DNA of 64,000 nucleotides from CALDTK01 sp965215215. Its GTDB lineage: Bacteria; Bacteroidota; Bacteroidia; Chitinophagales; Saprospiraceae. The translations under genes and the position numbers were made by a program. Within the stretch, counting starts at the first letter, position 1. Each line of letters opens with the position of its first letter. Below, one piece after another: positions 56,462 through 64,000 of the stretch. The DNA lies in the NCBI GenBank assembly GCA_965215215.1, contig OZ244043.1, forward strand, positions 1,984,001-2,048,000, read 5' to 3'. The notes under the pieces were generated by a model. It had not been told where the DNA came from and did not search any database. It worked only from the letters and a program-made list of their open reading frames with translations.

Positions 56462-57724
56462 ATGCGCATCCTTTTCCTCTCCCGCCGCTACTTTCCGGCC
56501 GTGTCGGGCATGAGCGTGTACGCACGCAACATGACCCGCGCCCTCGCCGCGCGCGGGCACGACGTGACGATGGTGTCGCAGTACCGCGAGGACCCGGTGG
56601 GCGTGGCGGTGTACGGCGGCGGCCCCCCGCCCGACGAGCCGTGGATGCGGGTGGTGGGCATGCGTTCGGTGGGGGAGGAATTGGGGTCGGTGGACCCACC
56701 GGCCGACTGGGAGCGCGACATGCGGGACATGGTGGCGCGCAGCGAGGCGTTGCACGCCGAGACGCCCTTCGACCTCGTGCACGCGCAGTACTGCTACCCG
56801 ACGGGACTGGCGGCGCTGGAGGTGAGTCGGCGGCTCGACATCCCGAACGTGGTGAGCATCCAGGGCGGCGACGGGCACTGGGTGGGGCCGTGTTGCGACA
56901 CGCACGCGCGTGCGATGGAGGCGGTGCTCAATCACGCCGGGGCGCTGGTGATCGGGTGCGCGTCGTTTCGGGACGAGGTGATCGAGAACCACGGGACGCC
57001 GGCCGCGCGCTTCACGATCGTGCCGGGGGCAACGAATACCGACCAGTTTCGGCCGGCGGGGGAGTTGGGGGCGCTGCGCCAGCCGGCGAGGCTGCTGTAC
57101 CACGGTCGGGTGGATGCGCGCAAGGGGTCGATCGACTTCGTGCGCGCCGGGCGGCGGTTGCTCGACCGCGGGCACGACGTGCGGCTGGTGGTGAGTGGCA
57201 TCGGTCCCGACTTCGATTCGACCCGCGCCGAGGCCGAGCGGTTGGGGATGAGCGAGTGTGTGTCTTTTCCGGGCGCGGCTACCTACGCGGAGTCGCCGGC
57301 GCGCTACGGGCTCGGGGACCTCTTCGTGAGTCCGACCTACGCGGAGGGCTTTTCCAACACGATCCTCGAGGCGATGGCGTCCGGCCTGCCGGTGGTGAGC
57401 ACGGCCACGGTGGGCGTCGTCGACGCGATCGACCACGGGCGCAACGGCCTGCTGCACGCCCCCGGCGATGTCGAAGCCCAAGTCGCCTGCACCGAGCGAC
57501 TCCTCGCCGACGCGACGCTCCGCCGCCGTCTGGCCGAGACCGCCCTCGCCGACGTGCGCGAGAAGTACAGCTGGCCGGTGGTCGCCGCCCAGGTGGAGGC
57601 CGTGTACGAGCGCGTGTGCGCCGCCCCGATCGACACCGCGTGGACGGACATTATTTCCGTGGCGGAGCGGGTGGAAACTCAGGACCTGAGCTGTCGTTTC
57701 CGCACGGCTCCACAACTTCTATAG
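56462..57724 (+). CDS. GT4-family glycosyltransferase
   Basis: The 420-residue GT-B enzyme starts ILFLSRRYFPAVSGMSVYA, with donor-site LYHGRVDARKGSIDFV (about 215-230) and the EX7E motif in YAEGFSNTILEAMASGLPVV (about 298-315). The GT4 family includes MshA (GlcNAc to inositol 3-phosphate) and BshA (GlcNAc to malate). Either type of chemistry would make sense with the PIG-L deacetylase nearby. It is 9 bp after the isomerase gene. Confidence 0.88.
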   Translation: MRILFLSRRYFPAVSGMSVYARNMTRALAARGHDVTMVSQYREDPVGVAVYGGGPPPDEPWMRVVGMRSVGEELGSVDPPADWERDMRDMVARSEALHAETPFDLVHAQYCYPTGLAALEVSRRLDIPNVVSIQGGDGHWVGPCCDTHARAMEAVLNHAGALVIGCASFRDEVIENHGTPAARFTIVPGATNTDQFRPAGELGALRQPARLLYHGRVDARKGSIDFVRAGRRLLDRGHDVRLVVSGIGPDFDSTRAEAERLGMSECVSFPGAATYAESPARYGLGDLFVSPTYAEGFSNTILEAMASGLPVVSTATVGVVDAIDHGRNGLLHAPGDVEAQVACTERLLADATLRRRLAETALADVREKYSWPVVAAQVEAVYERVCAAPIDTAWTDIISVAERVETQDLSCRFRTAPQLL

Positions 57725-57890
57725 GCTAAGTTTAACACCCCCCTGCCTACTACGGTCGGCAAGATTTCGCCCTGCCCTTCGTCGCGCCCCTGGCCCGATG
57801 CTCCGGCATCGACCGGCGGCGCGCTCCTCGTTCAGAACTAAATTTGCTCGCCCTCGCTACGGCGCGGGGTATTAAACGTAGCCTTAGTCC

Positions 57891-58691
57891 GTGCTGCTCC
57901 TCTCGCCCCACCTCGACGACGCCGTCTTTTCCCTCGGCGCGCTCGCCGCCGATCTGGCGCGGCGCGGCCAGTCCGTTACTACCGCGACGGTGTTTACGGC
58001 GACGGTCCCGAACCCCACCGGTTTCGCCCTCCGCTGCCAAACCGACAAGGGCTACGCCCCGGAGGTCGACTACATGGCCCTGCGACGAAGCGAAGATTTG
58101 GCCGCCTGCGCCCTGCTCGGGGTGACCGCCGAGCACTGGGGGTTTGCGGAGGCGCCGCACCGGGGGTACGGGTCGCCGGAGGCCTTGTTCGCGGGGATGC
58201 GGGCGGGGGATGGCGCGGAAGTAAGGCTAGTGGACGCGCTTGCCGAACGGATAGCGGCGGTGCTCACCGAGCGGTCGGTGGACACGGTGGCCTACCCGGT
58301 GGGTGCGGGGAATCACGTAGATCACCTGTTGCTCATTGCGGCGGTGGAGCGGGTGCGGGCGCGCTTTCCGGATATCCGGTGGTTGCAGTGGCTCGATCAG
58401 CCGTATGCGGCTCGGCAGGGCGGTAAGGGTTTGGCTTTGCTAGCGCGAATCTTCGATTTCGCCAAAACGGTTGGAGGGCTGGCGGAGGTGGGGGCGGAGT
58501 GGTGTGCTTTTGACTGGTCGGGGGGTGGCGACGAGTTGCTGGCTCGTAAATGGCGGGCTTGCGCTGCGTACGCTTCGCAGGTGGGGTATCAGTTTTATGG
58601 GGCGGTGGGGGAGGAGCGGCCGGTGGGGGCGGATGATGCGGCGCGGATTTCCGAGGTACTTGGGGGGTGGGAGTGGGTGCGTACTGTTTGA
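57891..58691 (+). CDS. PIG-L/LmbE-family N-deacetylase
   Basis: The 266-residue protein starts at GTG 57891 with LLLSPHLDDAVFSLGALAADL, the PIG-L zinc motif (usual P-H-x-DD), and has a later metal His in YPVGAGNHVDHLLLIAAVE. PIG-L enzymes remove acetyl from GlcNAc-linked substrates (MshB, BshB, GlcNAc-PI deacetylase). It is separated from the GT4 gene by 166 bp without a visible gene or terminator, so it is probably the last gene of the inositol operon. Confidence 0.87.
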   Translation: MLLLSPHLDDAVFSLGALAADLARRGQSVTTATVFTATVPNPTGFALRCQTDKGYAPEVDYMALRRSEDLAACALLGVTAEHWGFAEAPHRGYGSPEALFAGMRAGDGAEVRLVDALAERIAAVLTERSVDTVAYPVGAGNHVDHLLLIAAVERVRARFPDIRWLQWLDQPYAARQGGKGLALLARIFDFAKTVGGLAEVGAEWCAFDWSGGGDELLARKWRACAAYASQVGYQFYGAVGEERPVGADDAARISEVLGGWEWVRTV

Positions 58692-58801
58692 AGGCGTACT
58701 GCGGTAGAGGCGGTAACGACCGCATGTGCGGGAACCGCTGCGGTACGGACAGGAGCGTACCTACCGTCGGCGGAACTGGGCGTCGGCGGGGATGAACACT
58801 G

Positions 58802-58820
58802 GCAGGTTAAAAAAACCTGC
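58802..58820. terminator. GCAGGTT hairpin with A5 loop
   Basis: GCAGGTT / AACCTGC with five A between lies in the 58692-59025 gap after the PIG-L gene. It is a small stem-loop, possibly a weak terminator of the inositol operon. Confidence 0.45.
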
Positions 58821-58981
58821 ACCTACACAAGGCCTTTACCTCCGGCACGACGAGTACAGCGTCCCGTACCAGCCGGAGATACATCTTCGCAACAGCGGGT
58901 ATTTTCGATGCCCCTGGCTGGCCTGACTTGACCGAGCCAAATCTTTAGCGGGACAAGCAACAAGGATATTGGCTGAAAATG

Positions 58982-59014
58982 AGAAATAATTTCACCAATA
59001 GTGAAATTATTTCT
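58982..59014. promoter_or_regulatory. 14-bp inverted repeat upstream of hsdS
   Basis: AGAAATAATTTCAC and GTGAAATTATTTCT are perfect complements separated by CAATA, ending 11 bp before the hsdS start. Outside it GGACAA (58951) and TTGTCC (59018) form a second, wider pair. It is AT-rich in a GC-rich genome. It is a likely repressor operator for the restriction-modification/TA operon. Confidence 0.7.
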
Positions 59015-59025
59015 AAGTTTGTCCT

Positions 59026-59652
59026 GTGCCTGTACTTCACCAGCTCTGCCACATAGCTTACGGTCCGCTTACCAATCGTGTGCTGGATGCCCGGAAGGCC
59101 AACCACGCGCGACCGATAGAAGAGAGTCTCGTCAAAGCCATCCAACTCTCCGGTAGCGACTTCGACGCCGCGGGCTACCCCAGCCAACCGGTAGCCGGCG
59201 CCGGAAACGACGCTGCCGGGCAGCTCGTTTTTGTCCCACCCGAGCTCCTCGCAAGTTTTGGCGTAAGCCCAACCTCACTGCTGTACCTGGCGAAGGGCAG
59301 CCAGCACAGAGCCTGTCTTCCAAATTTCGAATCGGAACTTCCGCTGCTCACCGGGAGCAGCTTCATCTTATTAAAGGTGACCGAGCCCGGGGCGCTGCTG
59401 CGCGACTACCTCTTCCTACAGCTTCGGTCGAGGAGGACGTGGCAACAGCTCGAACGCCGACAGGAAGGCGCCTTCATCAAGAACATCAACCGAGGTGCTC
59501 TTGCCGGTGTGGAGGTGGACGTGCCGCCGCTGGACCGGCAGGAGGCCGTCGTCGCGTACGCTCGCTTGCAGCGGCGCGCCGCTACCCTCCGCGACGAACT
59601 CACAACGCTCGACCAACTACGGCTCAACGCCCTGCTCAACCCCGATAAGTAA
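59026..59652 (+). CDS. hsdS: Type I R-M specificity subunit, half-size (one TRD)
   Basis: Only 208 residues against ~400 for normal HsdS. It contains one target-recognition domain and one central/distal helix pair. AFIKNINRGALAGVEVDVPPLDRQEAVVAYAR is the typical conserved region after a TRD, followed by a coiled coil (RRAATLRDELTTLDQLRLNALL). Half-HsdS proteins dimerise and recognise palindromic bipartite sites in known cases. The start is GTG 59026. It precedes hsdM (stop abutting the next ATG). A minihairpin (59255-59269, GGC-GTAA-GCC) lies in the TRD. Confidence 0.75.
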   Translation: MPVLHQLCHIAYGPLTNRVLDARKANHARPIEESLVKAIQLSGSDFDAAGYPSQPVAGAGNDAAGQLVFVPPELLASFGVSPTSLLYLAKGSQHRACLPNFESELPLLTGSSFILLKVTEPGALLRDYLFLQLRSRRTWQQLERRQEGAFIKNINRGALAGVEVDVPPLDRQEAVVAYARLQRRAATLRDELTTLDQLRLNALLNPDK

Positions 59653-61221
59653 ATGACCACCAAAGTAACCATCAATCAGATCGTCTGGCGGGCCTGCGAC
59701 GTACTGCGTGGCGCCATCGACTCGACCCAGTACAAGGACTATATCCTCACGCTACTCTTCATCAAGTACGTAAGCGATAGCTACGCCGAGCGGCGCGCCC
59801 AATTGCTCGAGAAGTACGATGGCGACGAGACCCGCACGCAACACGCCTTGGATACAGTTGCCCGCTTCAAGGTGCCCGAGCAAAGCCGCTTCGACTACCT
59901 CTACCGCCACCGCGACGGCAAGGTGGTGGACGGTAAGCGCAAGGGTCCCGGCGAGCTCATCGACGAGGGACTCGCCGAACTGGAGCTCGCCAACCCCGGC
60001 AAACTCTCCAGCGAGGACGGCGGCTCCATCTTCCAGAACATCTCCTTCAACTCGAGTAACCTCGGCAACGAGAAGGACAAGACCTCCCGTCTGCAGGACC
60101 TCCTCGAAGCCTTCAACGACCCGAAGCTCGACCTGCGCCCCAGCCAACTCGACGGCAACGACGTCATCGGCGACGCCTACGAGTACCTCATCTCGGAGTT
60201 CGCCGAGGGCGCCGGAAAAAAGGCCGGTGAGTTCTATACCCCGCCCGAGGTCAGCGAACTGGTCGCGCGACTGGCCGACCCACAGCCCGGCGACCGTATT
60301 TGCGATCCGACCTGCGGCTCGGGTAGTCTCCTGCTCCGTACGGCCGCGCAGGTGCGAAAGCGGCACGGGAGCGACAACTTCAGTCTGTACGGCCAGGAGG
60401 TCGGGGGCGCCACCTGGGCGCTGGCGGTGATGAATATGTTCCTGCACGGGGTCGACTCGGCCACCATCCGCTGGGGCGATACGCTGCGCACCCCGAAGCT
60501 CCTGCTCGACGACAGGCTCCAGCAGTTCGACGTCGTCGTGGCCAATCCGCCGTTCAGTCTCAAGAAGTGGGGACACGACCAACTACAGGACGACCGGTAC
60601 GGTCGCTTCGGCTGGGGACTACCCACGCGCAGCAAGGGCGACTATGCTTTCCTGAGCCATATGCTCAGCACCACCAAACGCGAGACCGGCCGCATGGCGG
60701 TCGTCGTGCCGCACGGGGTGCTGTTCCGCGGGGGCTCCGAGGGCAAGATCCGCCGCCAACTCATCGAGCAGCACCTCCTCGACGCCGTCGTCGGCCTCCC
60801 GAGCAACCTCTTCTTCGGCACCGGCATCCCGGCCGCCGTCCTCGTGTTCGACCGCGCGCGGGAGGCCTCCCGCAAGGAAGAAGTCCTCTTCATCGACGCG
60901 AGCGCGCACTTCGCCGCGGGCAAGAACCAGAATAAGCTCCGCGAGGAGGACCTCGAGCGCATCGTCGAACTGCACCGCCGCTACCGCGCAGGCGAGTTCG
61001 CGCCCGGCCTCGTGGAGGACAAGTACGCCTACATCGCGACGCTGGCCGAGATGGCCGAGAACGACTTCAACCTCAACATCCCCCGCTACGTCGACACGTT
61101 CGAGCCGGAGCCCCGGGTGGACATGGCGGCGGTGAATGCGCAGCTGAAGGAGACGCGGGAGGGGCTGGCGGGGGTGGAGGTGCGGATGGCGGAGATTTTG
61201 GAGAAGTTGGGGCTAGGGTGA
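59653..61221 (+). CDS. hsdM: Type I R-M methyltransferase subunit HsdM
   Basis: The 522-residue N6-adenine methylase has an N-terminal HsdM_N helical domain (1-160), SAM motif I ICDPTCGSGSLLLRTA (about 216-231), catalytic NPPF in DVVVANPPFSLKKWG (about 297-311) and a C-terminal helix for HsdS contact. No hsdR lies in this window; the restriction subunit may be beyond the right end or absent. Confidence 0.93.
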   Translation: MTTKVTINQIVWRACDVLRGAIDSTQYKDYILTLLFIKYVSDSYAERRAQLLEKYDGDETRTQHALDTVARFKVPEQSRFDYLYRHRDGKVVDGKRKGPGELIDEGLAELELANPGKLSSEDGGSIFQNISFNSSNLGNEKDKTSRLQDLLEAFNDPKLDLRPSQLDGNDVIGDAYEYLISEFAEGAGKKAGEFYTPPEVSELVARLADPQPGDRICDPTCGSGSLLLRTAAQVRKRHGSDNFSLYGQEVGGATWALAVMNMFLHGVDSATIRWGDTLRTPKLLLDDRLQQFDVVVANPPFSLKKWGHDQLQDDRYGRFGWGLPTRSKGDYAFLSHMLSTTKRETGRMAVVVPHGVLFRGGSEGKIRRQLIEQHLLDAVVGLPSNLFFGTGIPAAVLVFDRAREASRKEEVLFIDASAHFAAGKNQNKLREEDLERIVELHRRYRAGEFAPGLVEDKYAYIATLAEMAENDFNLNIPRYVDTFEPEPRVDMAAVNAQLKETREGLAGVEVRMAEILEKLGLG

Positions 61222-61241
61222 GGGCGCGCAGAGAGAGGTGG

Positions 61242-61256
61242 GGCTTTCGCCAAAAC
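61242..61256 (-). repeat. GTTTT-GNRA minihairpin after hsdM (intergenic)
   Basis: GGCTTTCGCCAAAAC reads GTTTT-GGC-GAAA-GCC on the minus strand, 20 bp after the hsdM stop. Confidence 0.85.
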
Positions 61257-61333
61257 TTGTTAGACGTAGCTTGACGACCATCCATCTCTAGCGCGAGTTT
61301 AGGAAAACATAAACCGCATGCATACCTTCACCG

Positions 61334-61768
61334 TTGAAACCATTGAGGGGGGTCACGCATGGCGGCGCCCACATCGCGCGAAAAGACGTGCGAGACGGTA
61401 AGTGCCTCGTCGACGACTTCGAGAAGGAAGCCACGATGGCGGGCCTCAAGCGCGACTTCGATGCCTGCCTCATCCTCCTGGACGATCTTGCTGAGGGCAA
61501 TGACGTAGCACCTGGTAAATTTTGGTGGCTACGCGATGACGACCGAAGCGGGAAGTGCGTGCACGCGGGCGAGTTTGAACTCAAGGTGAAGCGGCTCCGC
61601 TGCTACGGCGTCTACGAGGAGGGCGTCTACTACCTGATGTTCAACGGGCACATCAAGACGAGTCGAGGGACGAAGAAGAAAGCCGCTAACAATCAAATCC
61701 CCGCTATCCGCCGCTTCCGCAAGATCGTAACGGAGTGGATGGCAGATAGAAACAACAACCATGATTAA
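61334..61768 (+). CDS. Putative HigB/RelE-like toxin
   Basis: A 144-residue frame opening at TTG 61334. The core (about 36-140: AGLKRDFDACLILLDDL, FELKVKRLRCYGVY, YYLMFNGHIKTSRGTKKK, IPAIRRFRKIVTEW) has the size and pattern of phage Gp49/HigB-type toxins. A second frame from ATG 61318 reads MHTFTVETIEGGHAWRR, a more natural N-terminus that would join the core only after a frameshift near the G-run at 61348-61353. Its stop overlaps the start of the HTH gene, as in TA pairs. Toxicity is inferred from context. Confidence 0.5.
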   Translation: MKPLRGVTHGGAHIARKDVRDGKCLVDDFEKEATMAGLKRDFDACLILLDDLAEGNDVAPGKFWWLRDDDRSGKCVHAGEFELKVKRLRCYGVYEEGVYYLMFNGHIKTSRGTKKKAANNQIPAIRRFRKIVTEWMADRNNNHD

Positions 61769-62219
61769 GCGAGAGCAGCTCCTCCGTTCGGAGGTTTGGT
61801 ACACGGTAAAAACCCAGCAGAAGCTGTTTCGGGCAGTCGACGCCTACCTAAAGAAGGAGGGCATGTCGCGGCAAGCCTTTGCCGAGAAGCTGGGCGTCTC
61901 CAAGGGACGTATGTCACAGATCCTCAACGGGGACTTCAACGGCCGCCTCGATCGGCTGGTCGAGCTCGCGCTGGCAGCTGGTACAGCGCCGGTCATTGAG
62001 TTTCGAGATTTGGACGACTACGTAGCCGAGGACGCACGGCTCCAAGCGCGGGCGAAGCAGGCGAGGGCGGAAGGGCGTTCTACGGCGACCGTTCGCGTTA
62101 CGGCCAGTCTGGAGTCGGCGCATGCAAAGACCTACCGCGCGGCAGACTTCTCGGAGCCGATCAGCTTTTCGCAGACCTACCACGCCACCACTCCCAAAGC
62201 CGTGACGAGTGAAACCTGA
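61761..62219 (+). CDS. XRE-family HTH antitoxin-like protein
   Basis: The 152-residue protein has an HTH near residues 24-70 (MSRQAFAEKLGVSKGRMSQILNGDFNGRL), as in HigA-like antitoxins, and a long Ala/Arg-rich C-terminal tail. It overlaps the upstream toxin candidate by 8 bp and the downstream SecB-like gene by 11 bp, so all three are translationally coupled. Confidence 0.65.
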   Translation: MIKREQLLRSEVWYTVKTQQKLFRAVDAYLKKEGMSRQAFAEKLGVSKGRMSQILNGDFNGRLDRLVELALAAGTAPVIEFRDLDDYVAEDARLQARAKQARAEGRSTATVRVTASLESAHAKTYRAADFSEPISFSQTYHATTPKAVTSET

Positions 62220-62643
62220 GAAAATCAATTTGGGCATGGGCCCCGTCAAAACGCGGCTGCTCGAACTCTACGTCCGCGAGGGCACCGAGGCGGAGCGAGA
62301 GCAGTTGGACATCCGAATCGACACCCGCTTCGCCTTCGATGCCGAAACCGAGGCCGTCACTACCGAGGTCACCGTTCGCTACCTGCCAGTGGTAGAGACG
62401 GAGGAGCCTGAGCCGCTACTTAAGCTGGTGCTGGAAAGCGTTGTGGACACTACTGGGCTCGTAGGTTACATGGAGACGAATACCGTTCTGCCACTTCAGG
62501 TCCAAGCACCCATGCTGGGCATTGCCTTGGGCACGGCTCGGGGATGCATCCGGTCGAACGCCGCGGCATTTTCGGTAGGGGCGGTGGAGATGCCGGTACT
62601 CGATCCTGTGCGACTACTGAAGGGGAAGCTTGGGCTGGAGTAA
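62209..62643 (+). CDS. SecB-like chaperone of a possible TA-chaperone module
   Basis: The 144-residue protein, from a GTG start, has alternating beta-strands (LDIRIDTRFAFDA, VTTEVTVRYLPVV) and a C-terminal block LGIALGTARGCIRSNAAAF with MPVLDPVRLLKG. This resembles the SecB-family pattern of a late Ala/Thr-Arg-Gly helix and a Pro-x-Asp-Pro end. Third position after a toxin and HTH antitoxin matches toxin-antitoxin-chaperone operons, where SecB-like proteins protect the antitoxin. Family assignment is moderate. Confidence 0.5.
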   Translation: MKPEKINLGMGPVKTRLLELYVREGTEAEREQLDIRIDTRFAFDAETEAVTTEVTVRYLPVVETEEPEPLLKLVLESVVDTTGLVGYMETNTVLPLQVQAPMLGIALGTARGCIRSNAAAFSVGAVEMPVLDPVRLLKGKLGLE

Positions 62644-62673
62644 GGAGAGGGGGTAGACCTCTCACGTAGCATT

Positions 62674-63012
62674 ATGATACCTAATATCATGAGCATCAAC
62701 CGCCGCCTGGAAGCTTTCCGGACCCGCGACGTCCCCCAAGCCACCGGACAGTACGTGGAACGTAACCTCAAGCTCGTCAACAGGGTAGCCGACCGCCTGC
62801 AGGAGTTAGGGTGGTCCCAGGAAGAGTTCGCGCGCCGACTCGGCAAGCGCCCCTCGCAAGTGAGCAAGTGGATGACCGGCCTCCAGAACATGACCTTGCT
62901 CACGATCTCCGAGATCGAGAACGTGATCGGGGTCGACCTCCTCTCGGTGACGCAAGAGACGCCTTACGGCAAAACCGGAGGCGGTCCGCACGGGAGGGAT
63001 TCTGAAGCATAG
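62674..63012 (+). CDS. Small XRE-family HTH protein
   Basis: The 112-residue protein has an HTH near 45-80 (SQEEFARRLGKRPSQVSKWMTG) and TISEIENVIGVDLL, typical of phage-type or TA regulators. ATG 62689 is an alternative start. A minihairpin (62961-62975, GCC-GTAA-GGC) lies near the C-terminus. It may regulate the downstream rhuM-like gene or be an orphan antitoxin. Confidence 0.75.
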   Translation: MIPNIMSINRRLEAFRTRDVPQATGQYVERNLKLVNRVADRLQELGWSQEEFARRLGKRPSQVSKWMTGLQNMTLLTISEIENVIGVDLLSVTQETPYGKTGGGPHGRDSEA

Positions 63013-63224
63013 GCTGCGCCGTAACGGGGAGTACGTAGCGGGAGAAAGCGCGAGCGCGAAGGTAGGCTAGCAGAACCTGGTAAATCATATTTTCACCAAC
63101 TGAGCAACGATTTAATCAAGATGCAGCCGTCTAGTACTCCTACCTTGCAGCCACGGATTGTTTTGCCCTGAGTCAGTAGCCCAGGGCGCATCTCCTACCT
63201 ACCCAGTACGCAAGCACAGCAGTC

Positions 63225-64000
63225 ATGGAGCGAGGCGAGATCATCATTTACCGCACAGACGACGGAGGCACCGAACTCCAAGTCAAGATGTCGGACGAGA
63301 GCGTCTGGGCCAGCCTCAATGAGCTGGCGGAGCTGTTTGACACCACCCGTCAAAACCTCACCATCCACATCGCCAACATCTACGAAAGCGCTGAGCTCCA
63401 GGAAGTTGGAACTTGTAAGGATTTCTTACAAGTTCAACAAGAGGGTGCACGTGCCGTGCGGCGATCGATCAAGCACTACAACCTCGACCTCATCATCGCC
63501 GTCGGGTATCGAGTCAACTCGAAGGTCGCCACCAGGTTCCGCCAGTGGGCAACAGCCGTCCTCCGCGAGTACCTCATTAAGGGCTTCGCGATGAACGACG
63601 AGCGTCTCAAAGACCCAGACCACGACTACTTCGAGGAGCTCCTCCAGCGCATCCGCGCCATCCGCGCCTCCGAGAAACGCTTCTACCGAAAGGTATGCGA
63701 CATCTTCGCCGAGTCGAGTGACTACGACAAGGACGCCGCTCTCGCCCGAGAATTCTTCCAGACGGTCCAGAACAAGCTGCATTGGGCCGCCCACGGCCAC
63801 ACCGCCGCGGAGGTCGTCCATCAGCGCGCCGATGCGTCGAAGCCCAGCATGGGCCTCACCTACCACCCGAAGTCCAATATCCGGAAGGCCGATGTCACGA
63901 TCGGCAAGAACTACCTAGACGTAGAAGAGAACCGGATCCTAGAGGGCTTAGTCTCCCAGTTCTTCGAGTTTGCCGAGGGGCAGGCTCGTCGGAGGAAGCC
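63225..64000 (+). CDS. RhuM-family protein, cut by window end
   Basis: The frame from ATG 63225 stays open to the end. It reads IIIYRTDDGGTELQVKM, VWASLNELAELFDTTRQNLT, a second Y-KLDF-like region (HYNLDLIIAVGYRVNSK), FRQWATAVLREYLIKGF and LTYHPKSNIRKADVTIGKNYL. This is the virulence RhuM / Fic-associated family common in Bacteroidota defence islands and near type I R-M genes. Biochemical role unknown. The C-terminus lies outside the window. Confidence 0.8.
   Translation, partial: MERGEIIIYRTDDGGTELQVKMSDESVWASLNELAELFDTTRQNLTIHIANIYESAELQEVGTCKDFLQVQQEGARAVRRSIKHYNLDLIIAVGYRVNSKVATRFRQWATAVLREYLIKGFAMNDERLKDPDHDYFEELLQRIRAIRASEKRFYRKVCDIFAESSDYDKDAALAREFFQTVQNKLHWAAHGHTAAEVVHQRADASKPSMGLTYHPKSNIRKADVTIGKNYLDVEENRILEGLVSQFFEFAEGQARRRK

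Noticed and set aside
55226..57715. 829-codon open frame antisense to the YcaO, isomerase and GT4 genes
   Set aside because: Arg/His/Pro-rich nonsense-like sequence crossing three clear genes on the other strand.

Overview
The window looks like chromosomal DNA of a GC-rich Bacteroidota, most likely a marine Saprospiria/Lewinella-type bacterium. The evidence is a PorX response regulator (PglZ domain), a PorZ-like beta-propeller, several proteins with type IX secretion (T9SS) C-terminal sorting domains, an outer-membrane TonB plug/barrel receptor, a Bacteroidota-style LytTR/LytS pair and T9SS-tailed cellulases. The taxon is inferred from gene content only.

Layout. 0-5 kb: a VOC protein, a Fic-HTH protein bracketed by two identical four-half-site operator arrays, a TonB receptor and a decayed methyltransferase. 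5-10.4 kb (cassette A): HTH regulator, divergent T9SS-tailed secreted protein, alpha/beta hydrolase and PQQ-like propeller lipoprotein. 10.6-20.6 kb: TrkH-type transporter, DUF1569 protein, dipeptide epimerase, LytTR regulator with a truncated kinase, a broken DUF4143 ATPase, a serine hydrolase, an MFS transporter and an HD hydrolase. 20.7-30.5 kb: porX, two GH5 cellulases, MscS, a STAS-like protein and porZ. 30.6-36.4 kb (cassette B): a second copy of the four-gene cassette, with two of its genes broken, lying between two ~200-bp direct repeats. 36.4-47 kb: IGHMBP2-like helicase, nucleoid-associated protein, ClpB, GH9 cellulase and a lipoprotein. 47.2-58.7 kb: galE, then a tightly packed operon of inositol-phosphate synthase, HD-like protein, methyltransferase, Gfo/Idh/MocA oxidoreductase, MBL-fold protein, YcaO, sugar isomerase, GT4 and PIG-L. 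This resembles an undescribed inositol-glycoside pathway with mycothiol-like logic. 59-64 kb: a defence island with half-size HsdS, HsdM, a toxin/antitoxin/SecB-like module, an HTH protein and a RhuM-family protein cut by the window end.

The most unusual signal is not a gene. A 15-nt motif, GTTTT followed by a 3-bp stem closed by a GNRA-type tetraloop (for example GTTTT-GGC-GAAA-GCC), occurs roughly 35-40 times on both strands, inside genes in several reading frames and between genes. The stem sequences vary while pairing is kept (GGC/GCC, CGC/GCG, GAC/GTC, GCC/GGC, CCC/GGG), and the loop changes as GAAA, GCAA, GTAA, GGAA or GCGA. This points to selection on a folded single-strand structure rather than on a primary sequence or a peptide.

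Cellulose degradation (two GH5, one GH9), T9SS export (PorX, PorZ) and outer-membrane uptake fit a polymer-degrading surface lifestyle. Cassettes A and B look like a secreted lipase system with its own regulator.
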